The notes: generated by a model not told the origin, from the letters alone. Counted from the stretch's first letter, positions 35,405-44,425 are shown. The stretch: 64,000 nucleotides of DNA from Paenalcaligenes hermetiae (GCF_039543645.1 NZ_BAABKD010000011.1:345690-409689), one strand, 5' to 3'. Numbers and translations: made by a program.

Positions 35405-36751
35405 TTAGTGATGCTGAGAAAAATACGCTTTGGTCAGTTTAAATACAACCGGACTAAGCAATAACAATGCGATAAGATTCGGCACCGCCATTAACGCATT
35501 TAACGTATCTGCCACTAGCCATAAACTGGCTAAGTCCATACCAGGCCATGTCCCAATAGGAATGACCACCACCCAAATCAAGCGAAAAGGTAGATTGGAT
35601 TTCTCCCCAAACAAAAACTGTGCGCATTTCTCACTATAAAAACTCCACCCGATAATAGTAGTAAAAGCAAAAAGAGCAACACCGATACTCACAATGTAAC
35701 GCCCAATTTCTCCTAGCCCCTGAGAAAACGCATAGGCGGACAAAGTGGCTCCATTTTCCCCGCTTTGCCATGCGCCTGTCACCACAATCACTAAAGCGGT
35801 AATAGTACAAACAACGATTGTGTCTAAAAACGTCCCCAACATGGCGACCGTGCCTTGACGAATAGGACTATCCGTTTGCGCGGTAGCATGCGCAATGGGT
35901 GCACTTCCCAGCCCAGCCTCATTGGAAAAAATCCCGCGAGCCACACCAAAACGGATGGCTGCCCACACCGTGGCACCCATAAAACCACCGCTGGCTGCTG
36001 TAGGGTTAAAAGCATGATAAAGAATTAGCCCCACCGCTTCGGGGATGCGATCAATATGCAATATCAATACTAATAAACCGCCACCTACATAAAATAGCGC
36101 CATCACCGGAACGAGCTTACCGGCCACCTCGCCAATGCGCTTAATACCCCCTAGCAGTACCAACCCAACCAGCCCAGCAATGATAAAACCACTGAACAAA
36201 GGTGGAACGCTAAACGTAGACTGCATCACATCCGCTACTGAGTTTGCTTGAATACTGTTACCTATACCAAAACCGGCCAACATTCCAAAAACAGCAAAAA
36301 TCACCCCTAACCATTTCCAGTTTTTCCCAAGGCCGTTACGAATGTAATACATTGGGCCACCCACATAATGCCCATTTTTATCAACTTCACGAAAATGCAC
36401 GGCTAAAGCGGCCTCACTGAATTTTGTCGCCATACCAATGAGTGCGATAAGCCACATCCAAAAAATCGCGCCTGGTCCCCCGTAATAAATAGCTGTCGCA
36501 ACCCCTGCAATATTCCCAGTACCAATCGTGGCAGACAAGGCGGTCATCAACGCATTAAAAGGGCTGATATCCCCCTGCTCTGTGCTACGTCGCCCTTGCC
36601 AGAGCATTCTGAACCCATAGCCCAGTTTACGCTGCGGCATAAAACCTAAGCCAACAGTAAGAAACAAACCTGTTCCCGCCAATAACATCAGCATGGGTGA
36701 TCCCCATGCAATCGCATTAATTGCATGTATCCATTCAATGAGCTTTTCCAT
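35405..36751 (-). CDS. Sodium/alanine (AGCS family) symporter
   Basis: The 448-residue protein has about ten to eleven transmembrane segments and AGCS family motifs: FNALMTALSATIGTGNIAGVATAI, GGPGAIFWMW, GGPMYYIRNGLG, GIFSNEAGLGSAPIAHA. It takes up alanine or glycine with Na+. The start at 36751 has AAGGAG; a longer frame to 36817 adds residues with no family support. Substrate is inferred from family only. Confidence 0.93.
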   Translation of the reverse strand: MEKLIEWIHAINAIAWGSPMLMLLAGTGLFLTVGLGFMPQRKLGYGFRMLWQGRRSTEQGDISPFNALMTALSATIGTGNIAGVATAIYYGGPGAIFWMWLIALIGMATKFSEAALAVHFREVDKNGHYVGGPMYYIRNGLGKNWKWLGVIFAVFGMLAGFGIGNSIQANSVADVMQSTFSVPPLFSGFIIAGLVGLVLLGGIKRIGEVAGKLVPVMALFYVGGGLLVLILHIDRIPEAVGLILYHAFNPTAASGGFMGATVWAAIRFGVARGIFSNEAGLGSAPIAHATAQTDSPIRQGTVAMLGTFLDTIVVCTITALVIVVTGAWQSGENGATLSAYAFSQGLGEIGRYIVSIGVALFAFTTIIGWSFYSEKCAQFLFGEKSNLPFRLIWVVVIPIGTWPGMDLASLWLVADTLNALMAVPNLIALLLLSPVVFKLTKAYFSQHH

Positions 36752-36817
36752 GCGTTTTCTCCTTACGCCTTGCTGTAGGCCACCAAATAAACCATCGATA
36801 CTACCCCTTTTAGACAC

Positions 36818-36850
36818 GAAAAAAAAGACTGCATACAGCAGTCTTTTGAC
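36818..36850 (-). terminator. Terminator after DUF2892 gene
   Basis: Stem AAAGACTGC / GCAGTCTTT, loop of five, with a long T run on the minus strand. Confidence 0.75.
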
Positions 36851-36871
36851 GTAAGAAGAAAACGATTGTGG

Positions 36872-37066
36872 TTATTTATTTTTTAACGGACAAGTGTTAA
36901 GCCCCAACAAAGGATACAAAGGGCAGTAACCCATTAAACCCGTAACTAAAGGCACTACGCCAATCCAGCCCCATAAGCCAATCGTGCCAGTAAAAGTTAA
37001 AAGCAGCAATACAACCCCCACTAAAATACGCAGGACCTTATCAATACCACCTACATTCTTTTTCAT
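36872..37066 (-). CDS. DUF2892 small inner-membrane protein
   Basis: The 64-residue protein starts MKKNVGGIDKVLRILVGVVLL and has two transmembrane helices with the DUF2892/YgaP C-terminal pattern (GLMGYCPLYPLLGLNTC, two to three conserved cysteines). Proteins of this family are often found next to rhodanese and sulfide-oxidation genes, as here (divergent from sqr). AGGG lies six bases before the ATG at 37066. Confidence 0.85.
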   Translation of the reverse strand: MKKNVGGIDKVLRILVGVVLLLLTFTGTIGLWGWIGVVPLVTGLMGYCPLYPLLGLNTCPLKNK

Positions 37067-37093
37067 AATCATCCCTTTAGAAAAAAGCTAACA

Positions 37094-37146
37094 CCCATCA
37101 TTATATCTTAATATATAATATATAAACAATATATATAAATAGTTTA
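37094..37146. promoter_or_regulatory. AT-rich palindromic region between DUF2892 gene and sqr
   Basis: Repeated ATATATAA/TTATATAT-like halves form an imperfect palindrome in the shared promoter region. ArsR-type sulfide or persulfide regulators (BigR/SqrR) bind AT-rich palindromes in front of such genes, so this may be an operator. No regulator gene is nearby. Confidence 0.35.
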
Positions 37147-37179
37147 ATTATTTATGATCGTCTGGCCTAAAGGAAAGCA

Positions 37180-38520
37180 ATGTCTCAGCTAACTCCTCCC
37201 ACTCTTCAACGCATGAATCGCCGCACCTTTCTCCAATTGAGTGCATTAACGGCGAGCAGCTCCACGCTTCTTTTTCAAAAAGCAGAGGCACACACGCCAA
37301 AAAAAATCCCTACCCAAGCACGCATTGTGATCGCCGGAGCAGGCGCCGCCGGCTTGACCGCTGCCAATCAGCTAGCACAACGCCTAGAAGGCGCAACGAT
37401 CACGCTGGTTGATGCGCGCCAAGCCCACTACTATCAGCCGGGTTTTACTCTTGTGGCGGCGGGGATTAAACCCGCCTCTTATGTACAAAGCCGCACCGCA
37501 CAATATGTGCCGAAAAATGTGAATCTCATTAACGAGGCCGTAGCGGAGTTTGACCCCGAGGCGCATCACATCACCACACAAAGTGGAAAAAAACTGCCTT
37601 ATGATTATTTAATTGTGGCCACCGGCTTGCAGCTAGATTATGACGCCATTGAGGGCATGGACACTTCGCGCATTGGCACTCTTGGGCTCGGTAGCATGTA
37701 TCATAGCCCCGAAAAAGCACAAGCTACGTGGGAGCTTCTCGATCAGTTTGCCGATACAGGGGGCATAGGTGTTTTTTTACGTCCTGATACCGAAATGAAA
37801 TGTGCCGGCGCACCACTTAAATACACTTTTATCTGCGAAGACCATTTAGTCCGTCGAGGCCATCGAGACAAAGCCCAGCTTATTTATAACTCGAACAACC
37901 ACGTTTTATTTAGCGTTCCTATTGTGCATGAAAAAGTCCGTATGCTCTTTGAAGAGCGCAATATTGCCATGCATTACCAACGCATGCTGTCCGCTATAGA
38001 TATTGATAAACAAATCGCCACTTTTACCACTCCTGATGGCCCTATAACACTTGATTATGACTTTATTAACGTAATTCCCCCCATGCGTGCGGCTTCTGCA
38101 ATACAGCACAGTCCGCTCCCATGGCAATCCGGTCCTTGGGCTCGAGATGGCTGGGTCGAGGTCGACCCAAATACCCTACGCCATACCCGCTACCCGAATG
38201 TATTTGCTGTGGGCGACATTGCTGGTGTTCCTAAAGGCAAGACGGCAGCCAGCGTTAAGTGGCAAGTTCCCGTCGCCATAGACCATTTAATTGCCGATAT
38301 CCAAGGTACTGTTTCGACCGCTTTTTATGATGGCTATACTTCCTGCCCCATGATTACCCGCTTAGGGCGTGCCATGTTGGTCGAGTTTGATTACCACAAC
38401 AATCTTGCTCCCTCTTTTCCCGGCATTATCGCCCCCTTAGAGGAATTATGGGTAAGCTGGGTGATGAAAACTATGGCACTCAAGCCTACTTATATCAGTA
38501 TGTTGCGCGGACGCGCGTAA
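37180..38520 (+). CDS. sqr: Sulfide:quinone oxidoreductase-like flavoprotein with Tat signal
   Basis: The 446-residue FAD protein has the GAGAAGLTAANQL dinucleotide fold (residues 53-65), a second FAD contact VFAVGDIAGVPKGKTAAS (341-358) and cysteines at 208, 219 and 389, which fit the redox cysteines of SQR enzymes. It oxidises sulfide to polysulfide or sulfane sulfur and reduces quinone. The N-terminus carries a twin-arginine-like signal (NRRTFLQLSA, then hydrophobic, cut after AEA), suggesting export. AAAGGA precedes the ATG. It heads a small operon with a membrane protein and a DsrE-like protein. Substrate is inferred. Confidence 0.88.
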   Translation: MSQLTPPTLQRMNRRTFLQLSALTASSSTLLFQKAEAHTPKKIPTQARIVIAGAGAAGLTAANQLAQRLEGATITLVDARQAHYYQPGFTLVAAGIKPASYVQSRTAQYVPKNVNLINEAVAEFDPEAHHITTQSGKKLPYDYLIVATGLQLDYDAIEGMDTSRIGTLGLGSMYHSPEKAQATWELLDQFADTGGIGVFLRPDTEMKCAGAPLKYTFICEDHLVRRGHRDKAQLIYNSNNHVLFSVPIVHEKVRMLFEERNIAMHYQRMLSAIDIDKQIATFTTPDGPITLDYDFINVIPPMRAASAIQHSPLPWQSGPWARDGWVEVDPNTLRHTRYPNVFAVGDIAGVPKGKTAASVKWQVPVAIDHLIADIQGTVSTAFYDGYTSCPMITRLGRAMLVEFDYHNNLAPSFPGIIAPLEELWVSWVMKTMALKPTYISMLRGRA

Positions 38521-38531
38521 AGGAGACCGCT

Positions 38532-38885
38532 ATGCAATCTCTTGACCCCTTTGTCTTTATCGCTGTGTTTCAAGAAATGTTAGGCCCAATGCTTTGGGTT
38601 TTGTTACTGCTTGTAATCGGCGGGACCATTGCGTTTATCGCTCTACTTTTAAAAGAAAAACACATCGTATCGCAACGTTTGGTTAACTCTCAATTAATAG
38701 GGCTCGTCGGCGGTGTGTTAGCCTTAATCCTAATGGCCAAAGTCTCCTCATCAGGGTTTACCGATGCAGCCGGCCCCATCGACTGGTTGTTAATTGCCGG
38801 CGTCTTTGGGCTTGGTCTAATTGGAACAACCATTTTAAGCTATACCCTTAGCGGTTGGCTCAAACCGCACTCTTGCTCTCGTTAA
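38532..38885 (+). CDS. Small membrane protein of the sqr operon
   Basis: The 117-residue protein has about four transmembrane segments (VFIAVFQEMLGPMLWVLLLL, then LIGLVGGVLALILMA and LLIAGVFGLGLIGTTIL). It resembles small membrane proteins (DUF5368-like) seen next to sulfide-oxidation genes. The start at 38532 follows AAGGAGA, 11 bases after the sqr stop. The function is unknown; it may anchor or assist the Sqr protein. Confidence 0.75.
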   Translation: MQSLDPFVFIAVFQEMLGPMLWVLLLLVIGGTIAFIALLLKEKHIVSQRLVNSQLIGLVGGVLALILMAKVSSSGFTDAAGPIDWLLIAGVFGLGLIGTTILSYTLSGWLKPHSCSR

Positions 38886-38903
38886 TACTATTTAGGAATT
38901 TTT

Positions 38904-39278
38904 ATGCAAACCACTGATTTTGTTGCTACGTTATTTGATGGTCCCCAAGGCGACCTAAGCAAAATAACCATTGGGCTGACCATGGCTGTGAATGCTGCAC
39001 GCAAAGGTCATAGCTGCACTATTATTTTGATGGCTGATGCCGTTTTACTGGGTAAGCCCAATGCCACCGACCCTATTGATATTGGCCCGGCTTTTAAACC
39101 CGCTAAAGATTTACTGGAGGAATACCTGAGTCTAGGTGGGAAAATCGCTGTATGCAGCTCATGCATGAAACATAACAACATGAGCGAAGCCGATTTAGAC
39201 CCACAATACCTCTGCATTACGGCCAGTGATGTGATTGATCTCACCATGAATGCTAAAGGCACATTACAAATCGCCTAA
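38904..39278 (+). CDS. DsrE family protein
   Basis: The 124-residue cytoplasmic protein belongs to the DsrE/DsrF-like fold (DGPQGDLSKITIGLTMAVNAARKG-type start, IILMADAVLLGKP, GGKIAVCSSCMKHN). The CSSC pair is in the position of the sulfur-carrying cysteine of DsrE-type sulfurtransferases. With sqr it probably handles sulfane sulfur. It is the last gene of the operon, 18 bases after the membrane protein. Confidence 0.85.
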   Translation: MQTTDFVATLFDGPQGDLSKITIGLTMAVNAARKGHSCTIILMADAVLLGKPNATDPIDIGPAFKPAKDLLEEYLSLGGKIAVCSSCMKHNNMSEADLDPQYLCITASDVIDLTMNAKGTLQIA

Positions 39279-39287
39279 ACTTTATTT

Positions 39288-39317
39288 AACGCGACAGTGG
39301 CTCAACCCTGTCGCGTT
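39288..39317. terminator. Hairpin between convergent DsrE and LysR genes
   Basis: A perfect 10-bp stem AACGCGACAG / CTGTCGCGTT with a 10-base loop lies between two converging genes. It lacks a good T run on either strand, so it is a weak or factor-dependent terminator. Confidence 0.5.
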
Positions 39318-39323
39318 ACCACA

Positions 39324-40241
39324 TCAGCGTAATAAGGACTCGGAGCTAATCTCTAACATCGCTGCTGCTACCAATTCATTCACTTCTGACAACAAGTTTT
39401 TTTGCGGCCCCGCCGCAACTAATACCTCGCGGCTATAAACCAAATACGGATAACCCGTTACCATCAGCCCATGACGTAAAGTGGTCAGCTCTTGAGCATC
39501 CCGTTGCTCTAACTGCAATAAAGGCTCAGGCACGTAGCCCCAGCCTAACCCATCTCGGATAGCATCTCGCACTAGCTCAAAGCTACTTAAAGCAATGCGC
39601 TCACTGCCTACATGCTCCAGATGAAATCGCTCCTGATTAGAACTATCCATATAGGTGATTTGCGCCAGCGAGCGTAAATCGGTATCTGTGACATGCTGGA
39701 GACGACTTAAAGGGTGATCATGAGCAATCATCATACGCATCACTACCCTGCCTAACACCCGACGGTGCAAACCATCGGCCGGATCATATAAATTTTCTGA
39801 AATGCCGTAAGCAATGTCCAATTGTTGTTGACGGACTAAATCGGGCAACTCATCAGAGGAAGCAAAACGCATGCTTAGACTTAAGTGGGGATAGCGCTGC
39901 CGTAGCTGTAAAATAATATGCCGCCAAAAGGCTTCAGATAACGCATCATCTCGGCCAATTCGTAACTCTTGACGCTGTGTATGATCACCAATTAAGCAGC
40001 GTTGCTTAATACCCAAACTCAGACTTAAGAGCCGATGGCAATCATCCAGAATGCTTTCTCCTATGGCAGAAAGCTGCAAGCTATTTCCAGTACGTTCAAA
40101 TAATTTTACGCCTAGCTCATCTTCCAAGGCGGAAATCGCCATACTAACTGTGCTACGTCTACGCCCTAATGAAAGTGCAGCTTTAGCAATGGAGCCTAAT
40201 CGAGCTGTGGCTACAAAATACTCAATATGTTCTATACGCAT
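39324..40241 (-). CDS. LysR-family transcriptional regulator
   Basis: The 305-residue regulator has an N-terminal winged helix (IEHIEYFVATARLGSIAKAALSLGRRRSTVSMAISALEDELGVKLFERTG) and a substrate-binding-like C-terminal domain. It is divergent from the mdtJI-like pair with 117 bases between, so it may control that pair; the neighbouring sulfur operon converges on it. The ligand is unknown. Confidence 0.92.
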   Translation of the reverse strand: MRIEHIEYFVATARLGSIAKAALSLGRRRSTVSMAISALEDELGVKLFERTGNSLQLSAIGESILDDCHRLLSLSLGIKQRCLIGDHTQRQELRIGRDDALSEAFWRHIILQLRQRYPHLSLSMRFASSDELPDLVRQQQLDIAYGISENLYDPADGLHRRVLGRVVMRMMIAHDHPLSRLQHVTDTDLRSLAQITYMDSSNQERFHLEHVGSERIALSSFELVRDAIRDGLGWGYVPEPLLQLEQRDAQELTTLRHGLMVTGYPYLVYSREVLVAAGPQKNLLSEVNELVAAAMLEISSESLLR

Positions 40242-40358
40242 CCGAACCCTGGCTCCGCCGTCAAAAATTTTGTCTCTCAGTGATTTGGTACTGTAATAAA
40301 AACCTTATACCATAAAGAGGTGTTTATTATATGGAGCGTTCTAAACCGAACGATTTTT

Positions 40359-40709
40359 ATGCATTGGGTCTTTTTGACACTCGCAATTGTAGGTGAAGTA
40401 GTTGGCACTTCACTCATGAAGGTTTTTGTCAGCGAAGGATATTTACTCGCTGGTACTATCATCGCCATGTTGGCAGTCGGTCTATCTTATCTGTTTTTAA
40501 GTCGAGCCACCATACGTATACCCGTTACTTTTGCTAACGCCGCGTGGGAAGGTATAGGCATGGTGCTGATCGCTTTTGTTTCTTATTTGTGGCTGCAAGA
40601 GCAAATCTCCATGATTCAAGCAACAGGTATTGTGTTGTCTTTGATCGGGATTGCCGTCATTCATCGTGGCTACCAACAAGAAGAGGAACTTGAACAGGAG
40701 GCTGTGTGA
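40359..40709 (+). CDS. SMR-family transporter subunit, MdtJ-like
   Basis: The 116-residue protein has four transmembrane helices and the SMR pattern with the essential membrane glutamate in helix 1 (Glu13 in TLAIVGEVVGTSLMK), plus YLFLSRATIRIPVTFANAAWEGIG as in MdtJ. MdtJ and MdtI together export spermidine in E. coli. The start at ATG 40359 gives the normal SMR length, although its ribosome binding site is poor; GTG at 40320 is the alternative. It overlaps the next gene by four bases (GTGA). Confidence 0.82.
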   Translation: MHWVFLTLAIVGEVVGTSLMKVFVSEGYLLAGTIIAMLAVGLSYLFLSRATIRIPVTFANAAWEGIGMVLIAFVSYLWLQEQISMIQATGIVLSLIGIAVIHRGYQQEEELEQEAV

Positions 40710-41026
40710 GCATTCACTTTGCCTTCTTATTGAGCTCTGTCGTGCTAGATGTGTTAGCCAATCTGGCTTTGGCTATCTCAAACGGCTTTAAAAAGAAAGT
40801 CTGGGGCGTCGCCGCTATTGTACTGATTATGGCGGCTTTTGCTCTTTTAGCTATTGCCGTTCAAGGTATGCCTCTTTTTGTGGCGTATACAGCTTGGGGG
40901 GTGCTATCCATTGCTGGAACCGCTTTAGCCACATGGTGGTTTTTAGACCAACCCATGAATCGTACTATTGTCTTTGGGATTATGCTTTTAATTTTAGCCA
41001 TCCTATTAATGCAAGTTGATGGTTAA
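40706..41026 (+). CDS. SMR-family transporter subunit, MdtI-like
   Basis: The 106-residue four-helix protein resembles MdtI (VLANLALAISNGFKKKVWG, VAYTAWGVLSIAGTALATWW). It pairs with the upstream subunit, with translation probably coupled through the GTGA overlap. The usual helix-1 glutamate is replaced by aspartate (Asp15, SSVVLDVLANL). This may change proton coupling in the heterodimer. The substrate is not known. Confidence 0.82.
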   Translation: MSIHFAFLLSSVVLDVLANLALAISNGFKKKVWGVAAIVLIMAAFALLAIAVQGMPLFVAYTAWGVLSIAGTALATWWFLDQPMNRTIVFGIMLLILAILLMQVDG

Positions 41027-41057
41027 TTTTCACAAAAACATGATGGTTACGCCTAAG

Positions 41058-41089
41058 CCGCCTAGATTTCTTATCTAGGCGGTTTTTTT
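41058..41089 (+). terminator. Terminator after SMR gene pair
   Basis: Stem CCGCCTAGA / TCTAGGCGG followed by seven T. It lies before the phospholipase-D gene. Confidence 0.88.
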
Positions 41090-41133
41090 CGTTTATGATC
41101 TAAAACCACACCCTCTCTTCTTGGCTGATAGTT

Positions 41134-42708
41134 ATGTTTCATCGACGACCGCTGTTACCTGCTTTTTATAAACACCGCCTTGCCACTATCTGTGCCTCGG
41201 TAGCGTTTATCTCTGGCTGCGCTTTACCCCCTTTGTCTGAACGCACTCCTAGTCAAGCCATTTCAGCCGAAGAGGCGGCTAACACTCGACTTGGGCAAGC
41301 GCTACAACCTTTAATTAATGCACACCCTGGCCTGAGCGGTGTTCGAGCGTTACCCGATGCGCATGATGCTTTTGCCGTACGTGCTTTGCTGATTCATGCT
41401 GCAGAAAAATCCCTAGATGTGCAATATTACATTTGGCGTGCCGACACTACCGGAATGATGCTTTTACAGAACCTGCACAATGCGGCGGAGAGAGGGGTAC
41501 GTGTTCGCCTTTTGCTCGATGACAATGGGATCCGCAAGCTTGATCGTGAGCTCGCTCTGCTGAATACGCACCCCAATTTTGAGGTGCGTTTATTTAACCC
41601 TTTTGTCATACGCCGCCCCAAAGCTATTGGTTATCTGACCGATTTTTACCGCTTAAATCACCGCATGCACAATAAGTCTTTTACAGTGGATAATATGGCC
41701 ACGGTGGTAGGGGGACGTAATATTGGTGACGAATATTTTGGTGCTACGGATCAAACCTTGTTTGCGGATTTAGACGTATTAGCCTTTGGCGCCGTGGTAC
41801 AAGACGTGTCTTACGATTTTGATCGCTACTGGGCTAGCCCGTTGGCCTACCCTATTGACCAAATCGTCAAGCTCAAACCTACCGATACCCTTGATGACCT
41901 GGATCTAGGTCAGGTGCTTAAACAAAACCCAGATCGCACACAGCGCTACTTACATGTTTTACGTGATACCGAGCTAGTCCAAGAACTACTGCAGCAGCGT
42001 CTTGACGTAGAGTGGGTCAAAACCGAAATGGTCAGTGACGATCCCATTAAAGCCGAGGGTAAAGCCAACGCTAAGCAAATGCTGTCCTACCAGTTGCACC
42101 ATGCTATTGGTACCCCAGCGCTACAAGTTGATTTAATCTCGCCTTATTTTGTCCCAACAAAAACCGGTGTGCGCGGTTTTGAGCGTTTGCGCCAAAAAAA
42201 CATTCCAGTTCGTATACTAACCAACTCATACGAAGCCACGGATGTAGCGGCGGTTCATGCCGGTTATATCAAACGACGTAAAGCCATGCTCCGTGCCGGT
42301 ATAGAAATTTATGAGCTGAAAAAACTTTCGTCTGGTAACTTAAACAAAAAGGGCAAAAATCCTTTTGGCAGTTCTGGCTCCAGCCTACACGCTAAAACCT
42401 TTGCCATGGATGGGGAGCGTGTGTTTATTGGCTCATTTAACTTTGATCCACGCTCGGCCAACCTTAATACCGAACTCGGGTTTGTGATCCATAGCCCTAC
42501 GTTAGCGCAAGAAATTTCCCGTTTATTTTCCGAGCGTATCCCTTATTCTAGCTATCGTTTAGCGCTCAATGAACACAACAAGCTAATATGGCTTGAACAA
42601 GAGGAAGATGGTTCGGTAATAACGCACACCACTGAGCCAGGCACAAGCCTATTTAGCCGCTGGTGGATGCGTTTTATGTCCAAGCTGCCCATCGAATGGA
42701 TGCTCTAA
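41134..42708 (+). CDS. Phospholipase D/cardiolipin synthase C-like lipoprotein
   Basis: The 524-residue protein has two HKD motifs of the PLD superfamily: HNKSFTVDN (about residue 178) and HAKTFAMDG (about 419). The N-terminus has a signal ending in FISGC, so it is probably a lipoprotein. The layout is like YmdC/ClsC, which makes cardiolipin from phosphatidylglycerol and phosphatidylethanolamine, but ClsC normally works with YmdB, which is not here. The exact reaction is inferred from family. Confidence 0.85.
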   Translation: MFHRRPLLPAFYKHRLATICASVAFISGCALPPLSERTPSQAISAEEAANTRLGQALQPLINAHPGLSGVRALPDAHDAFAVRALLIHAAEKSLDVQYYIWRADTTGMMLLQNLHNAAERGVRVRLLLDDNGIRKLDRELALLNTHPNFEVRLFNPFVIRRPKAIGYLTDFYRLNHRMHNKSFTVDNMATVVGGRNIGDEYFGATDQTLFADLDVLAFGAVVQDVSYDFDRYWASPLAYPIDQIVKLKPTDTLDDLDLGQVLKQNPDRTQRYLHVLRDTELVQELLQQRLDVEWVKTEMVSDDPIKAEGKANAKQMLSYQLHHAIGTPALQVDLISPYFVPTKTGVRGFERLRQKNIPVRILTNSYEATDVAAVHAGYIKRRKAMLRAGIEIYELKKLSSGNLNKKGKNPFGSSGSSLHAKTFAMDGERVFIGSFNFDPRSANLNTELGFVIHSPTLAQEISRLFSERIPYSSYRLALNEHNKLIWLEQEEDGSVITHTTEPGTSLFSRWWMRFMSKLPIEWML

Positions 42709-42736
42709 ATCGCCTTCCACCCATGGGCTATTTTAT

Positions 42737-44425
42737 TTAAATATTGGTTTGTACGGGTTCAGCCGCCTCGTTTTTTTGAGGTAGTTGTGTATTGGTTAGA
42801 CCTGACATGGCGGCACTTAAGCTATATTCGGGCTCAAAAGAGTCCGGGTTTGCCATTGGCCAACCCATTCTAAACACCGTTTGCCGGAACTCGTTGCGCA
42901 ATAATTCGCCTTTTTCCAAATCCGGAAATAACGCAGATAATACACGTACCTCGCCATTTGCTATACGGCGCGCAATATGGTGTGGACGCAAATCAGATGG
43001 ATGAGTCAACCCTGCCGCACGCAAAAGCTCGGCCAATGCTTTTAACGTATTGTTGTGGTAGCTCGCAACGCGTAATGACTTATCCGACACCACCAAGGCT
43101 TTTTGGCGAAGTGGATCTTGCGTGGTTACCCCTGTCGGGCATTTACCAGTATGACAGGTTAAGGCCTGAATACACCCAATAGCAAACATAAAGCCACGCC
43201 CACTGTTACACCAATCTGCCCCCAAAGCCATCACCCGAGCCATATCAAACGCACTGATGATTTTTCCTGAGGCGCCAATTTTGATGCGCTCGCGCATGCC
43301 TATCCCCACCAGCGTGTTATGTACTAAGCGCAAGCCTTCTAATAGGGGCACCCCGACGTGATTCATAAACTCAACAGGGGATGCGCCTGTGCCGCCCTCT
43401 GCCCCATCTACCACAATAAAGTCAGGGGTAATATCGGTTTTAAGCATGGCTTTAGCGATGGCAAACCATTCCCAAGCATGACCAATGGTTAGCTTAATTC
43501 CCACCGGCTTCCCACCAGAAAGCTCACGCAGCTGCGCGACAAACTGCAATAATTCCACGGGCGTTTTGAACGCACTATGCTGAGGCGGGGAAATACAATC
43601 CTGCCATACGGGAACATCACGCGCGGCGGCAATCTCAGGGGTGACTTTAGCCCCCGGTAAAATCCCCCCCTGCCCGGGCTTTGCCCCCTGAGACAACTTA
43701 ATCTCGATCATTTTGACTTGAGGTTGCCGTGCTCGCTCGGCAAACCTTTCGGGAGAAAACTGCCCTTTTTCATCCCTACAACCAAAGTACCCAGAACCAA
43801 TATTCCAAATTAAGTCGCCACCATATTTTTTATGGTAGTGACTGATCCCCCCCTCGCCCGTATCATGAGCAAAATTACCTAATACTGCGCCACGATTTAG
43901 TGCTAATACTGCATTTGCAGACAATGCCCCAAAGCTCATGGCAGAAATATTAAATACTGACAGGGAATACGGCTGAGTGCAGTCCGGCCCCCCAACCGTA
44001 ATCCTAAAGTTAATGTCTTTGATTTGGCTGGGAAGCATAGAATGGTTAATCCACTCGTAGCCTGTGCTGTAAACATCCTGTTTGGTACCGAATGGTTGCT
44101 TGTCTTCTTGTTGCTTGGCTCTCTGATACACAAGAGAGCGATCTGCGCGTGAAAAAGGCAGCTCTTGATCATCCCCTTCCATAAAATACTGCCGGATTTC
44201 AGGACGAATAAACTCAAAGAAAAACCGTAAGTTGCCAATTACCGGATAATTACGACGAATCGCATGACGGGTTTGGGTTAAATCCACCACCCCAAGCAAG
44301 CTTAATGCGATAAAAGGCAGGGCTAGCACCCACCACCAGGCGTTTTGTAAGGCTAATAAGCTAAACACCACCGCAGCGAACAGCACCACATAAAACGCCG
44401 TATAGCGGGTGAGTAGACGTTGCAT
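42737..44425 (-). CDS. FMN-binding glutamate synthase-like (GltB central domain) protein
   Basis: The 562-residue protein has two N-terminal membrane helices (about 10-45) and a glutamate-synthase alpha-barrel domain: ISAMSFGALSANAVLALNRGA, GEGGISHYHK, KPGQGGILPGAKV, DGAEGGTGASP, and the cysteine group CNSGRGFMFAIGCIQALTCHTGKCPTG that binds an iron-sulfur cluster. It lacks the amidotransferase domain of true GOGAT, so it is not glutamate synthase in the usual sense. Its reaction is not known. CTGGAG precedes the ATG at 44425. Confidence 0.88.
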   Translation of the reverse strand: MQRLLTRYTAFYVVLFAAVVFSLLALQNAWWWVLALPFIALSLLGVVDLTQTRHAIRRNYPVIGNLRFFFEFIRPEIRQYFMEGDDQELPFSRADRSLVYQRAKQQEDKQPFGTKQDVYSTGYEWINHSMLPSQIKDINFRITVGGPDCTQPYSLSVFNISAMSFGALSANAVLALNRGAVLGNFAHDTGEGGISHYHKKYGGDLIWNIGSGYFGCRDEKGQFSPERFAERARQPQVKMIEIKLSQGAKPGQGGILPGAKVTPEIAAARDVPVWQDCISPPQHSAFKTPVELLQFVAQLRELSGGKPVGIKLTIGHAWEWFAIAKAMLKTDITPDFIVVDGAEGGTGASPVEFMNHVGVPLLEGLRLVHNTLVGIGMRERIKIGASGKIISAFDMARVMALGADWCNSGRGFMFAIGCIQALTCHTGKCPTGVTTQDPLRQKALVVSDKSLRVASYHNNTLKALAELLRAAGLTHPSDLRPHHIARRIANGEVRVLSALFPDLEKGELLRNEFRQTVFRMGWPMANPDSFEPEYSLSAAMSGLTNTQLPQKNEAAEPVQTNI

